NCBI GenBank assembly: GCA_946408315.1
Contig: CAMJRV010000005.1
Coordinates: 1-21,967 of the forward strand
Length of the DNA: 21,967 bases
Source: an uncultured Bacillota bacterium
GTDB taxonomy: Bacteria; Bacillota; Clostridia; Peptostreptococcales; Anaerovoracaceae
Direction of reading: 5' to 3'
Positions 8,814 through 15,848 of the stretch are shown one piece after another (positions within the stretch are counted from its first letter, which is position 1; each line of letters starts with the position of its first letter). The position numbers and the translations under genes are program-made. Below the pieces are notes generated by a model, which saw only the letters and a program-made list of their open reading frames with translations, did no database searches and was not told where the DNA came from.

Positions 8814-9554
8814 ATGCTGAAAGGAAAGAGTGCGGTGATTACCGGCGGAGTACGGGGGATCGGAAAAGCCATCGCCGAGGAATTTTGCAGGCAGGGCGCC
8901 GATGTGCTGCTTTGCTATCGCAGCAACGAGGAAGCGGCAAAGAAGACGGCGGAAGAATTGAAGCAGTACGGGACGAGAGTGGAATTGATCAAGGGAGACG
9001 TGGCCGATCCCGCCCATGCGGAAGAAGCGGCGAAGCTTGCGAAAGAGCTGTTTGGAAAGATCGATATCCTCGTCAACAATGCGGGAATCACGAAGGATAA
9101 ACTGATGATGCGGATGACCCCGACCGATTTCGACGAGGTAATCAAAGCGAATTTAAACGGCAGCTTTTATTTCCTGAACGCCGTTGCGCCGGTCATGATC
9201 AAGCAGAAGGGCGGCAGGATCATCAACATCTCTTCCATTGTAGGCGTGCGCGGCAACGCGGGACAGGTGAATTACAGCGCGTCCAAGGCGGGAATCATAG
9301 GAATGACCCTGTCTGCCGCCAAGGAGCTCGGGAAACGGGGCATTACGGTAAATGCGGTGGCTCCCGGCTACATCGAAACGGATATGACAGAGGTCCTGAC
9401 GGACGATCAGAAGAGCGCGATGCTGGGAGCGATCAGCCTGGGAAGAGCGGGCAAGGCTTCCGACGTGGCGAAGGCCGTCGCATTTTTCGCGTCCGAAGGG
9501 GCAGCATATATCACAGGACAGGTTCTTGCAGTTGACGGCGGAATGGCGATGTAG
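8814..9554 (+). CDS. fabG: 3-oxoacyl-ACP reductase
   Basis: 246 residues, a classical short-chain dehydrogenase. It has the cofactor loop TGGVRGIG (10-17), NNAG (88-91), and the active-site Ser141, Tyr154 and Lys158 in SSIVG and NYSASKAG; the late motif PGYIETDMT and C-terminal YITGQVLAVDGGMAM are typical of FabG. It reduces 3-oxoacyl-ACP with NADPH. The binding site AAAGAGGT lies within the end of fabD, and only 2 nt separate the two genes, which suggests translational coupling. Confidence 0.95.
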   Translation: MLKGKSAVITGGVRGIGKAIAEEFCRQGADVLLCYRSNEEAAKKTAEELKQYGTRVELIKGDVADPAHAEEAAKLAKELFGKIDILVNNAGITKDKLMMRMTPTDFDEVIKANLNGSFYFLNAVAPVMIKQKGGRIINISSIVGVRGNAGQVNYSASKAGIIGMTLSAAKELGKRGITVNAVAPGYIETDMTEVLTDDQKSAMLGAISLGRAGKASDVAKAVAFFASEGAAYITGQVLAVDGGMAM

Positions 9555-9605
9555 CCCGGAACGGCGGCGCCAGATCAAACAAGTTGATTTGAAATGAGGA
9601 AAGAT

Positions 9606-10841
9606 ATGGATAGAAGAGTAGTAATTACAGGAATGGGAGCGGTAACGCCCCTTGGCAATAATGTAAAAGACTTTTGGGAAGGGATCAAGGCCGGGAAAAA
9701 TGGCATTGCGACGATCACGCATTTCGATCCTGAAGTACAGAAGGCGAAAAACGGCGCAGAAGTAAAGGATTTCGTCTTCTACGATAAAAAAGAAGCGAGG
9801 AGAAGCGATCTCTATTCGCAGTACGGCGTGACGGCCGCGCTGGAAGCGATGGAGGACAGCGGTCTCGTAAGCGGAGAAAACATCGATTCCGATCGGCTGA
9901 GCGTCATGGTTGGCTCGGGGATCGGCGGCATCATGACTCTGGAAGGCGAGGTCCAGAAGTCGGCGGAAAAGGGAACCGTCTCAAGAGTTTCCCCGTTTCT
10001 CGTCACTTCGGTGATCGGAAACATCCTCGCAGGTAATATCGCCATCGCATGTCAGGCGACGGGAAGCTGCCTGGGGATCGTGACGGCATGCGCGACGGGG
10101 ACCCACGCCATCGGAGAGTCCTACCGCGCCATCAAGCACGGCTACACCGACGCGGCGATCGCGGGAGCGTCCGAAGCTCCTTTTGCGCCGGTCTGTTTCT
10201 CAGGATTTGCCAATATGACGGCACTGTCCACAAGGGAGGACCCGAACCGGTGCTCCACACCCTTTGACAAGGAACGGGACGGCTTCGTCATGGGAGAGGG
10301 CGCGGGCATCGTTATTCTGGAAGAATACGAGCGCGCGGTTGCCAGAGGTGCGAAGATCTACGCAGAGGTCGTCGGCTACGGCACGACCTGCGACGCGCAT
10401 CACATCACGATGCCGTCGCCGGAAGGAACGGGAGCGGCGAAAGCGATGGAAATGGCCATCGCAGAGGCGGGAATCCGTCCTGAAGAGGTGAGCTACATCA
10501 ACGCCCACGGAACGGGGACCCCATATAACGATTTATTTGAGACGAAGGCGATCAAGAAGGTGTTCGGAGACGCCGCCTATCAGATTCCTGTGAGCTCCAC
10601 AAAGAGTATGACCGGCCATCTCCTCGGCGCCGCCGGCGTGGTGGAAGCCATCGTCTGCGTCAATGCCATGCTGGACGGCGTCATTCCGCCGACCATCAAC
10701 CTTCAGGTCCCCGATGAGGAGCTGGACCTCGATTATGTTCCGCATACGGCGAGAAAACAGGAGCTGACCTACACCCTTTCCAACTCATTGGGTTTTGGCG
10801 GTCACAACGGTACCATTTTATTAAAGAGGTTTGAAAAGTGA
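9606..10841 (+). CDS. fabF: 3-oxoacyl-ACP synthase II (KAS II)
   Basis: 411 residues from the ATG at 9606 (MDRRVVITGMGAVTPLG), close to the 413 of E. coli FabF. GAGGAAAG lies just upstream; the alternative ATG at 9594 would overlap that site. The Cys-His-His triad is intact: Cys162 in TACATGTHA, His301 in NAHGTGTPYND and His338 in MTGHLLGAAG, with Lys333 in SSTKSMTG. It extends acyl-ACP by two carbons. No fabB or unsaturated-branch gene is visible. Its TGA shares bases with the GTG start of fabZ (GTGA), a 4-bp overlap. Confidence 0.96.
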   Translation: MDRRVVITGMGAVTPLGNNVKDFWEGIKAGKNGIATITHFDPEVQKAKNGAEVKDFVFYDKKEARRSDLYSQYGVTAALEAMEDSGLVSGENIDSDRLSVMVGSGIGGIMTLEGEVQKSAEKGTVSRVSPFLVTSVIGNILAGNIAIACQATGSCLGIVTACATGTHAIGESYRAIKHGYTDAAIAGASEAPFAPVCFSGFANMTALSTREDPNRCSTPFDKERDGFVMGEGAGIVILEEYERAVARGAKIYAEVVGYGTTCDAHHITMPSPEGTGAAKAMEMAIAEAGIRPEEVSYINAHGTGTPYNDLFETKAIKKVFGDAAYQIPVSSTKSMTGHLLGAAGVVEAIVCVNAMLDGVIPPTINLQVPDEELDLDYVPHTARKQELTYTLSNSLGFGGHNGTILLKRFEK

Positions 10842-11266
10842 AATTAGATAAAGAGCAGATCAAGGAGATCATTCCCCATAGAGACCCCTTCCTTCTCATC
10901 GATGAAGTCATCGAGATGGAGGAGGGAAAACGGGTGGTCGCAATGAAATATGTCAATGGCGACGAATACTATTTTCAGGGCCATTTCCCTCAGGAAAAGG
11001 TGATGCCGGGAGTGCTGATTGTAGAAGCGCTGGCTCAGGCCGGAGCGGTCGCCATCCTCTCCATGGAGGAACATCGCGGAAAGATCGCATACTTCGGCGG
11101 CATCAAGGAGGCGAAATTCCGCCAGAAGGTCGTTCCCGGAGATACGCTGCGGCTTGAAGTCGTAATGGAGCGTCTCCGGAGCAAGGCCGGCTACGGAAAA
11201 GCGAAGGCCTATTCGGGAGATAAGGTCGCATGCGAATGCGAGATCATGTTTGCCATCGGATCATAG
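10838..11266 (+). CDS. fabZ: 3-hydroxyacyl-ACP dehydratase
   Basis: 142 residues, hot-dog fold. It contains IIPHRDPFLLIDEV, the catalytic His49 in QGHFPQEKVMPG and the catalytic Glu63 in LIVEALAQAGA. It dehydrates 3-hydroxyacyl-ACP. The start is GTG at 10838, overlapping the fabF stop and likely translated by coupling. In many Firmicutes accB lies between fabF and fabZ; here they abut and no acetyl-CoA carboxylase genes follow. Confidence 0.95.
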   Translation: MKLDKEQIKEIIPHRDPFLLIDEVIEMEEGKRVVAMKYVNGDEYYFQGHFPQEKVMPGVLIVEALAQAGAVAILSMEEHRGKIAYFGGIKEAKFRQKVVPGDTLRLEVVMERLRSKAGYGKAKAYSGDKVACECEIMFAIGS

Positions 11267-11283
11267 ATCATAGGAGAATACGC

Positions 11284-12795
11284 ATGGACATAACAAAAAA
11301 GTTAGACGACATACTGGTAAGCCTGTTTAACAGCGTGTTGAAAATGGAAGAGAACGCCATCAAGAATTCTTCAAAGCACAACCTCTCCATTACGGAGGTC
11401 CATACCCTGGCTGCCATCGGCGCAGGCAAGGCAAAGACCATGACCCAGGTGGCGGCGCGGCTGAAAATCAGCGTCAGCACCCTGACCATCGCCATCAATA
11501 AGCTGGTGGACAAGAAATACGTCAACCGGTTCCGCATTCCTGAGGACCGGAGGATCGTGAAGATCGAGCTCACGGAGGAAGGCGCCTGCGCCGTCCGGGA
11601 GCATGAGGAATTCCATCGCAAGATGATCGAGGATGTCCTTTCCGAACTGAATGAAAAGGAACAGGGAATTCTGGTCCAGTCGCTGGATAATCTTCACGAC
11701 TTCTTTAAACGGCAGCGGGTCAAGGCCATCAAGGGGGATGCCCCCATCGGGCTTACGCCGCTGGTGCTGGGAGACCTTACCATACCGGTTCCGATCTTCC
11801 AGGGAGGAATGGGGATCGGGGTATCCCTGTCCGGATTGGCCTCGGCCGTTGCGAAATGCGGCGGGGTAGGCGTGATCTCGGCGGCCCAGATCGGTTTTAT
11901 GGAACCGGATTTCTATACGAATCCGAAGGAAGCCAATGCCAGAGCCCTTGCAAGGAACATCCGGGAGGCGAAGGCGGCCATCGAAAACGTTCCGGGCAAA
12001 GGGCTGATCGCAGTCAACCTCATGTGCGCCAGCAGAAATTACGATGAATTCGTTGAAACCGCTGTGAAGGCGGGAGTGGATATGATCATTTCCGGCGCCG
12101 GACTGCCTACCGCTTTGCCCGGCCTCGTGAAAGACAGCAAGGTGAAGATCGTTCCCATCGTATCCTCCGCCAGGGCGGCGGCGTTGATCGTGAAGAGCTG
12201 GACGAAGAAGTACAACAGAGTTCCCGACGCCATCCTCTTTGAGGGACCGAAGGCAGGCGGACATCTGGGCTTCAAGGAAGAGCAGCTCGAAGACGCCCAG
12301 GAGCATTTTTACGAGACGATCATGGAGATCAAGGAGGAGATCGAGGATCTTCCGGACTGTCCTCTTATCGTTGCCGGGGGAATTTATACGAAGGAGGACG
12401 TACAGAAAGCGCTGGCGTATGGAGCCGACGGAGTGCAGCTCGGTACACGGTTCGTCACCACAGAGGAATGCGACGTCCATCCCAATTTCAAACAGGCTTA
12501 TCTGGACGCGGGAGAAGATGATATCATCGTGATCAAGAGCCCGGTGGGCATGCCCGGCAGAGCGATCCGCACGCCGTTCAGCGACAGGGTGGAAGCGGGA
12601 AGAATTCCTCCGGAGAAATGCAACCGCTGCCTGATCCCGTGCAAGGCGGAGGAAGCTCCCTATTGCATCACTCAGGCTTTGATCAACGCGGCGAAGGGCG
12701 ATATTGAAAACGGCCTTGTCTTTTCGGGAAGCAACGCTTACCGGGCGGAAAAGATCGAAACGGTTGCCGATATTTTTCGGGAGCTTACGTCGTAA
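11284..12795 (+). CDS. FabT-like MarR regulator fused to a FabK/nitronate-monooxygenase-like flavoenzyme
   Basis: 503 residues in one uninterrupted frame; the ATG at 11284 has TAGGAGA upstream. Residues 1-147 are a MarR winged helix resembling FabT: an N-terminal helix DDILVSLFNSVLKMEENAIK, recognition-helix region MTQVAARLKISVSTLTIAI (53-71) and the wing EDRRIVKIELTEEG (87-100). After a short linker, residues 159-503 are an FMN TIM-barrel of the FabK/2-nitropropane-dioxygenase group: PIFQGGMGIGVSLSGLASAV, AVNLM, GPKAGGHLGF with the likely catalytic His327, VAGGIYTKEDVQ, GADGVQLGTRF. It also carries four cysteines, C446-x2-C449-x3-C453-x7-C461, absent from FabK, which could bind a metal or iron-sulfur centre (inference). 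It is the last gene of the fab operon, 17 nt after fabZ, and a FabT-type operator lies before fabH, so autoregulation of the operon is the simplest reading. Whether the barrel is an enoyl reductase, another oxidoreductase or a sensor is open. Confidence 0.88.
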   Translation: MDITKKLDDILVSLFNSVLKMEENAIKNSSKHNLSITEVHTLAAIGAGKAKTMTQVAARLKISVSTLTIAINKLVDKKYVNRFRIPEDRRIVKIELTEEGACAVREHEEFHRKMIEDVLSELNEKEQGILVQSLDNLHDFFKRQRVKAIKGDAPIGLTPLVLGDLTIPVPIFQGGMGIGVSLSGLASAVAKCGGVGVISAAQIGFMEPDFYTNPKEANARALARNIREAKAAIENVPGKGLIAVNLMCASRNYDEFVETAVKAGVDMIISGAGLPTALPGLVKDSKVKIVPIVSSARAAALIVKSWTKKYNRVPDAILFEGPKAGGHLGFKEEQLEDAQEHFYETIMEIKEEIEDLPDCPLIVAGGIYTKEDVQKALAYGADGVQLGTRFVTTEECDVHPNFKQAYLDAGEDDIIVIKSPVGMPGRAIRTPFSDRVEAGRIPPEKCNRCLIPCKAEEAPYCITQALINAAKGDIENGLVFSGSNAYRAEKIETVADIFRELTS

Positions 12796-12843
12796 GAACA
12801 GTCACTCTTTTGCAGAAATCACATATGATATATCGTGACCTTT

Positions 12844-12939
12844 CAGGTGCACACCTGTCATAACACGACAGAGTTTTTCGCACATAGTAGAGACTCTACT
12901 AGTTAATTCTGCTGATCCGGGTTTCAGCCCGGCCGACAG
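12844..12939 (+). other. Hairpin-rich leader between the fab operon and the small Cys-rich gene
   Basis: Four inverted repeats are packed in about 90 nt: CAGGTG-CA-CACCTG (12844-12857); CTGTC-N7-GACAG (12855-12871), mutually exclusive with the first and followed within 2 nt by TTTTT; a perfect 17-bp palindrome TAGTAGAG-A-CTCTACTA (12885-12901); and CCGGG-N6-CCCGG (12917-12932), flanked by CTG and CAG. The second hairpin could end the fab operon. The others could be a structured 5' leader or operator of the gene at 12962. It matches no riboswitch class I recognise. Confidence 0.45.
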
Positions 12940-12961
12940 AGCTTGAAAGGAGGTTTATATT

Positions 12962-13186
12962 ATGTGTAACTGTAACTGGAACAACAACAACTCGAATAAC
13001 AACAATTCTTGCCTCAGAGATCTCCGCGATCAGATATGCGGAGAGGTAGAAAGCGAACGAGATAGAAGAAGATGCAGATGCAGAGATCGGGAAGTTGAAT
13101 CTGATAGAGACAGAAACGAACCTTGCATAATCAGAGGCAGTGAATTCACTTGCGTTTGCTTTAGAAATGGAAGATGCTGGAACTAG
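12962..13186 (+). CDS. Small Cys/Asn-rich, Arg/Asp/Glu-rich protein of unknown function
   Basis: 74 residues, preceded by a very strong AAAGGAGGT six nt before the ATG, which argues for real translation. It has ten cysteines (2, 4, 17, 26, 38, 40, 55, 64, 66, 72), many in CxC pairs (CNC, CRC, CVC). An asparagine run follows the start (NNNNSNNNNS), and the charged middle contains an imperfect internal duplication, EVESERDR and EVESDRDR. There is no signal peptide or membrane segment. Cys-rich, low-complexity small proteins of this style include spore-coat and metal-binding proteins, but I do not recognise a family and assign no function. It has its own leader with several hairpins and is followed by a strong hairpin terminator. 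Confidence 0.7.
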   Translation: MCNCNWNNNNSNNNNSCLRDLRDQICGEVESERDRRRCRCRDREVESDRDRNEPCIIRGSEFTCVCFRNGRCWN

Positions 13187-13199
13187 GCTAATATGATTG

Positions 13200-13271
13200 A
13201 AGCAAATTGAAATAAATTACGGAAGCGTCGCTCCCTGGAATGAAAATTCTAAGGAGCGACGCTTCCATTTT
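13200..13271 (+). repeat. Hairpin repeat element, copy 1 (also a terminator)
   Basis: A 67-nt unit (13200-13266): a 21-nt A+T-rich lead (AAGCAAATTG...), a 14-nt arm GGAAGCGTCGCTCC (13221-13234), an 18-nt centre and the perfectly complementary arm GGAGCGACGCTTCC (13253-13266). The centre folds further into GGAAT-GAAA-ATTCT, a five-pair stem with a GNRA tetraloop. TTTTT follows at about 13268, so it can terminate the small gene on the plus strand; it also sits 10 nt past the stop of the minus-strand ATPase. A second copy in the same orientation is at 14653. Confidence 0.88.
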
Positions 13272-13276
13272 TCCGT

Positions 13277-14539
13277 TTAGATCAACCACGCGGGAATGTA
13301 CCAGTTTTTTTCATCAATTGGAATGATATCCGGAGGCATACAGATAACCGCACCCGTTCCAATCTCTGTTTTCAGGTGAGCGGCGCCGGCAAAAATATCT
13401 TCTTCGCCTGGCTCTTCTGCTATGGGCTTTAAGACAGAAAAATTTTTGATCGCATCCTTTGGAGCGGACCCTTTTTTGATCTCCACAGGGGTGAGTACGC
13501 CGTCCCGGTAGATCAGCAGATCGATTTCTTTCTTGTTGCTGTCCCGATAGAAATAAAGCGGTGGCTGTTTTCCGGCATTGATATAGCTTTTATAAATCTC
13601 GGAGACAACCCAGGTTTCAAAAAACTGCCCGTCCATCGCGCCGCGCTCCAATGTCTCGGGGCTGCTCCATCTTGTCAAATGAGCGCACAGGCCGGTATCC
13701 AGGAAATACATTCTTGGCGCTTTGATGACCCTTTTCAGCGCATTGTTGAAATAGGGCGGAATCAATGCCACAAGGCCCGAGGATACTAAAATGGAAAGCC
13801 AATGCTTTGCGGTTGGTGCGGACACCCCGATCTCTCCGGCGATAGTTTCGTAATTTACATTTGTGGCCGTCCTGGCTGCAATCGCAGTCATAAAGTTCAG
13901 GAAGGATGTTTCGTCTCCAACCTGGGACAGGTCCTTAATGTCACGGCTGATATAGGTTTCGAGATAGGATTCATAATATTGTTCTGAATTTACGGCGTCG
14001 TTCTCGTACAGCCGAGGCATTGAGCCTTTGAAAATACGGCCATAGACATCAGAAAGCGTCATCCGCTCGACTTTCTCCATTTGCTTCATAAGCGCCGGAA
14101 TATTTACCTGAAACGGAGGGAAATGATTCCCCGCAACTTCGCTGTTGCTAAGACCAAGCATCCTGACGATCCCTGCCCTGCCCGCTAATGATTCTGTGAT
14201 ATTTTTCATCATGCGAAAGGTCTGAGAGCCGGTCAGCCAAAAATCTCCCGGTCGCTTTTCCCGATCCACATAAACCTTGATGTAATCAAACAGTTCCGGC
14301 GCATATTGAATCTCGTCGATCAGCACGGGCGGCGCGTACCTCTGCAAAAACATCTCCGGGTCTCTTTTGGCAAATGCCCGAATTGTCGGATTATCCAATG
14401 ATACCATTTTGCGTTCGCTTTCCGCCATGCGGCTTAGAAGAGTTGTCTTTCCTACCTGGCGGGGACCTGTGACGATTAAAACCGGAAAAGTTCGGCTGAT
14501 ATTTTGAATGGTTGGCCCTATGGTTCTTTCGTAATACAT
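13277..14539 (-). CDS. AAA_14/DUF4143 family ATPase with nuclease-like C-terminal domain
   Basis: 420 residues. The N-terminal P-loop ATPase has Walker A GPRQVGKTT (25-33), Walker B VLIDEIQ (72-78) and the sensor-like WLTGSQ (101-106). A middle helical, winged-helix-like section follows (YETIAGEIGVSAPTAKHWL, about 230-248). The DUF4143 C-terminus has the spaced residues of the PD-(D/E)xK fold: Glu308 in FFETWV, Asp340 in KEIDLLI and EIKKG (353-357). Proteins of this family are common, patchily distributed and mostly uncharacterised; suggested roles are in defence, toxin-like or mobile-element contexts. AGGAGG stands six nt before the ATG. It stands alone on the minus strand between two copies of the hairpin repeat, which suggests an acquired or excisable unit (inference). 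Confidence 0.9.
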   Translation of the reverse strand: MYYERTIGPTIQNISRTFPVLIVTGPRQVGKTTLLSRMAESERKMVSLDNPTIRAFAKRDPEMFLQRYAPPVLIDEIQYAPELFDYIKVYVDREKRPGDFWLTGSQTFRMMKNITESLAGRAGIVRMLGLSNSEVAGNHFPPFQVNIPALMKQMEKVERMTLSDVYGRIFKGSMPRLYENDAVNSEQYYESYLETYISRDIKDLSQVGDETSFLNFMTAIAARTATNVNYETIAGEIGVSAPTAKHWLSILVSSGLVALIPPYFNNALKRVIKAPRMYFLDTGLCAHLTRWSSPETLERGAMDGQFFETWVVSEIYKSYINAGKQPPLYFYRDSNKKEIDLLIYRDGVLTPVEIKKGSAPKDAIKNFSVLKPIAEEPGEEDIFAGAAHLKTEIGTGAVICMPPDIIPIDEKNWYIPAWLI

Positions 14540-14580
14540 GATGCACCTCCTGACTGAAGTTTATCCATGGCGGTCAAATA

Positions 14581-14615
14581 TATGCAAGTCTAAAGTGTGA
14601 CTTTATTTTTGCATA
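14581..14615 (-). promoter_or_regulatory. Nested inverted repeat upstream of the ATPase gene
   Basis: Outer arms TATGCAA (14581-14587) and TTGCATA (14609-14615) enclose inner arms AAGTC (14586-14590) and GACTT (14599-14603). It lies 42 nt before the ATPase start, where an operator would be expected. No cognate regulator is identifiable. Confidence 0.4.
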
Positions 14616-14652
14616 GAAATGAAAGGAAGTCAAGAGATTTCAAAGGCAACTT

Positions 14653-14723
14653 AAGCAAATTGAAATAAATTACGAAGGCGCCGCTTCCTGGAATGAAAAT
14701 TCTAAGGAGCGACGCCTTCGTTT
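14653..14723 (+). repeat. Hairpin repeat element, copy 2
   Basis: The 67-nt unit 14653-14719 matches copy 1 at 61 of 67 positions, in the same orientation. The 21-nt lead and the 18-nt centre with the GAAA tetraloop are identical; all six differences fall in the arms. Two pairs differ by compensating changes on both sides (arm positions 2 and 4), one becomes a G-T wobble and one a C-A mismatch. It lies 37 nt beyond the stop of the minus-strand LysR gene. Read on the minus strand it is followed by a T-rich stretch, so it probably terminates that gene. Confidence 0.88.
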
Positions 14724-14756
14724 ATTGGAAAAATTTTGATATGGCGGATGCTATGA

Positions 14757-15620
14757 TTACTCGGAGAGATGGTTTTGCGCAAGCCTGATAAACTCTCTTT
14801 GAATCGATGTTGTATTATTTTTTGATTTGATTCCGATTCCGACGGTCCGATGGAAATCTTCTTCAAATTCTCGGATCACTACATTTTTAGGAAGAAGACA
14901 TCCCTGCAGTTTAGAGATAATATATACTCCCATGTTGTTTGCAACCATGGCAAAGCTGGCCGCATCGCTTGCGCTGTGATGCTTGACTTTAGGAATAAAA
15001 TTTTGGTTTTTCAAAACGATATTGGCGATATCGTTCCAGTCTTGCATCTGCATAATAAAATTACATTCGGCTAATGAAGATACCGGAATTTTCTCATAGG
15101 ACGATAAAGGATGGTCCTCATGCATCGCCAGGCAGATACTGTCCTTGAACAAAGGATAAAATTTAAAAGTATCTGAGGCGGAATCCGTTAAGAAAGCGAT
15201 ATCGATGCTGCCGTTCTGTAAATTTCTTTGTGTTTCAAAAAGAGTATTCTCCTGTACAAATAGCTGGACGTTTGGATACTGTTCGGCAAATCTGCTGATT
15301 AAATCGGGAACAAAGCTCACCAACAGGCTATTGGGAGCGCCGATCCGTATTGTACCGGAAAGCATACCGTTTATGGATTCGGCAGCCTCCTTGAGATTGT
15401 TTTCGATTTCCATTAGCTGATAACAATAGCTGAGAATTTTTTTGCCGTCTTCCGTAGGTTGTACGGAATCCTTTGTTCGTACCAGCAGCGGAAATCCCAC
15501 TTCCCTTTCAAAGGATCTCAAGATATGGCTGATCCCTGGCTGAGAATACCCGAGCGCCGTCGCCGCTTTGCTAATGCAGCCCAGTTCTACGACTTTGACA
15601 AATGCATGATATTTGATCAT
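14757..15620 (-). CDS. LysR-family transcriptional regulator
   Basis: 287 residues. The N-terminal winged helix has the usual LysR layout (FVKVVELGCISKAATALGYS, then QPGISHILRSFEREVG and LLVRT, residues 7-49), followed by a linker helix. The effector-binding domain, about 90-287, starts SGTIRIGAPNSLL and includes DIAFLTD. It is divergent from the corrinoid-protein gene, with 228 nt between the start codons. LysR proteins usually control the gene they diverge from, so the methyltransferase operon is the likely target and its substrate the likely co-inducer (inference). Confidence 0.92.
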   Translation of the reverse strand: MIKYHAFVKVVELGCISKAATALGYSQPGISHILRSFEREVGFPLLVRTKDSVQPTEDGKKILSYCYQLMEIENNLKEAAESINGMLSGTIRIGAPNSLLVSFVPDLISRFAEQYPNVQLFVQENTLFETQRNLQNGSIDIAFLTDSASDTFKFYPLFKDSICLAMHEDHPLSSYEKIPVSSLAECNFIMQMQDWNDIANIVLKNQNFIPKVKHHSASDAASFAMVANNMGVYIISKLQGCLLPKNVVIREFEEDFHRTVGIGIKSKNNTTSIQREFIRLAQNHLSE

Positions 15621-15735
15621 TTTGAGCTATCCTCTTATATCATTATCATCCTGCTATTGAACAATTGCTTAACAAATTACGACCATTATATCGTCAGAAT
15701 TTTTTGGAGTCAACGAAAGTTTATGAATACTTGAT

Positions 15736-15779
15736 ATAGAGAAAGTTCTATTTTCAGCCATGCGACAGGGACATATAAT
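15736..15779 (+). promoter_or_regulatory. Promoter and possible LysR site of the methyltransferase operon
   Basis: TTTTCA (15751-15756), 17 nt and a perfect TATAAT (15774-15779) lie about 70 nt before the corrinoid-protein start. Abutting the -35 is the inverted repeat ATAGA-N6-TCTAT (15736-15751), close to the T-N11/12-A form of LysR sites. The promoter is well supported; the operator is only a candidate. Confidence 0.55.
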
Positions 15780-15848
15780 ACAGGAATAACGAGGAACCAA
15801 ACAGTCTAAAGAAAGAAAAGGAAAAAGGAAAAGGAGAAGGGTGAAAAG

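Noticed and set aside
9574..9588. ATCAA-N5-TTGAT before fabF as an internal FabT site
   Set aside because: The half-sites are in the opposite arrangement to the TTTGA...TCAAA operator, and no promoter is seen; chance symmetry is likely.
11230..11283. Upstream extension of the fusion gene into fabZ
   Set aside because: The ATG at 11284 has its own TAGGAGA site and starts the FabT-like helix; the extension is only read-through of the fabZ end in another frame.
11371..12480. 369-codon minus-strand open frame inside the FabT-FabK fusion gene
   Set aside because: Antisense to a well-supported gene, with no family motifs.
13200..14723. Hairpin repeats as a CRISPR array or insertion-sequence ends
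   Set aside because: There are only two copies, 1.4 kb apart, in direct rather than inverted orientation, with no transposase and no spacer periodicity.
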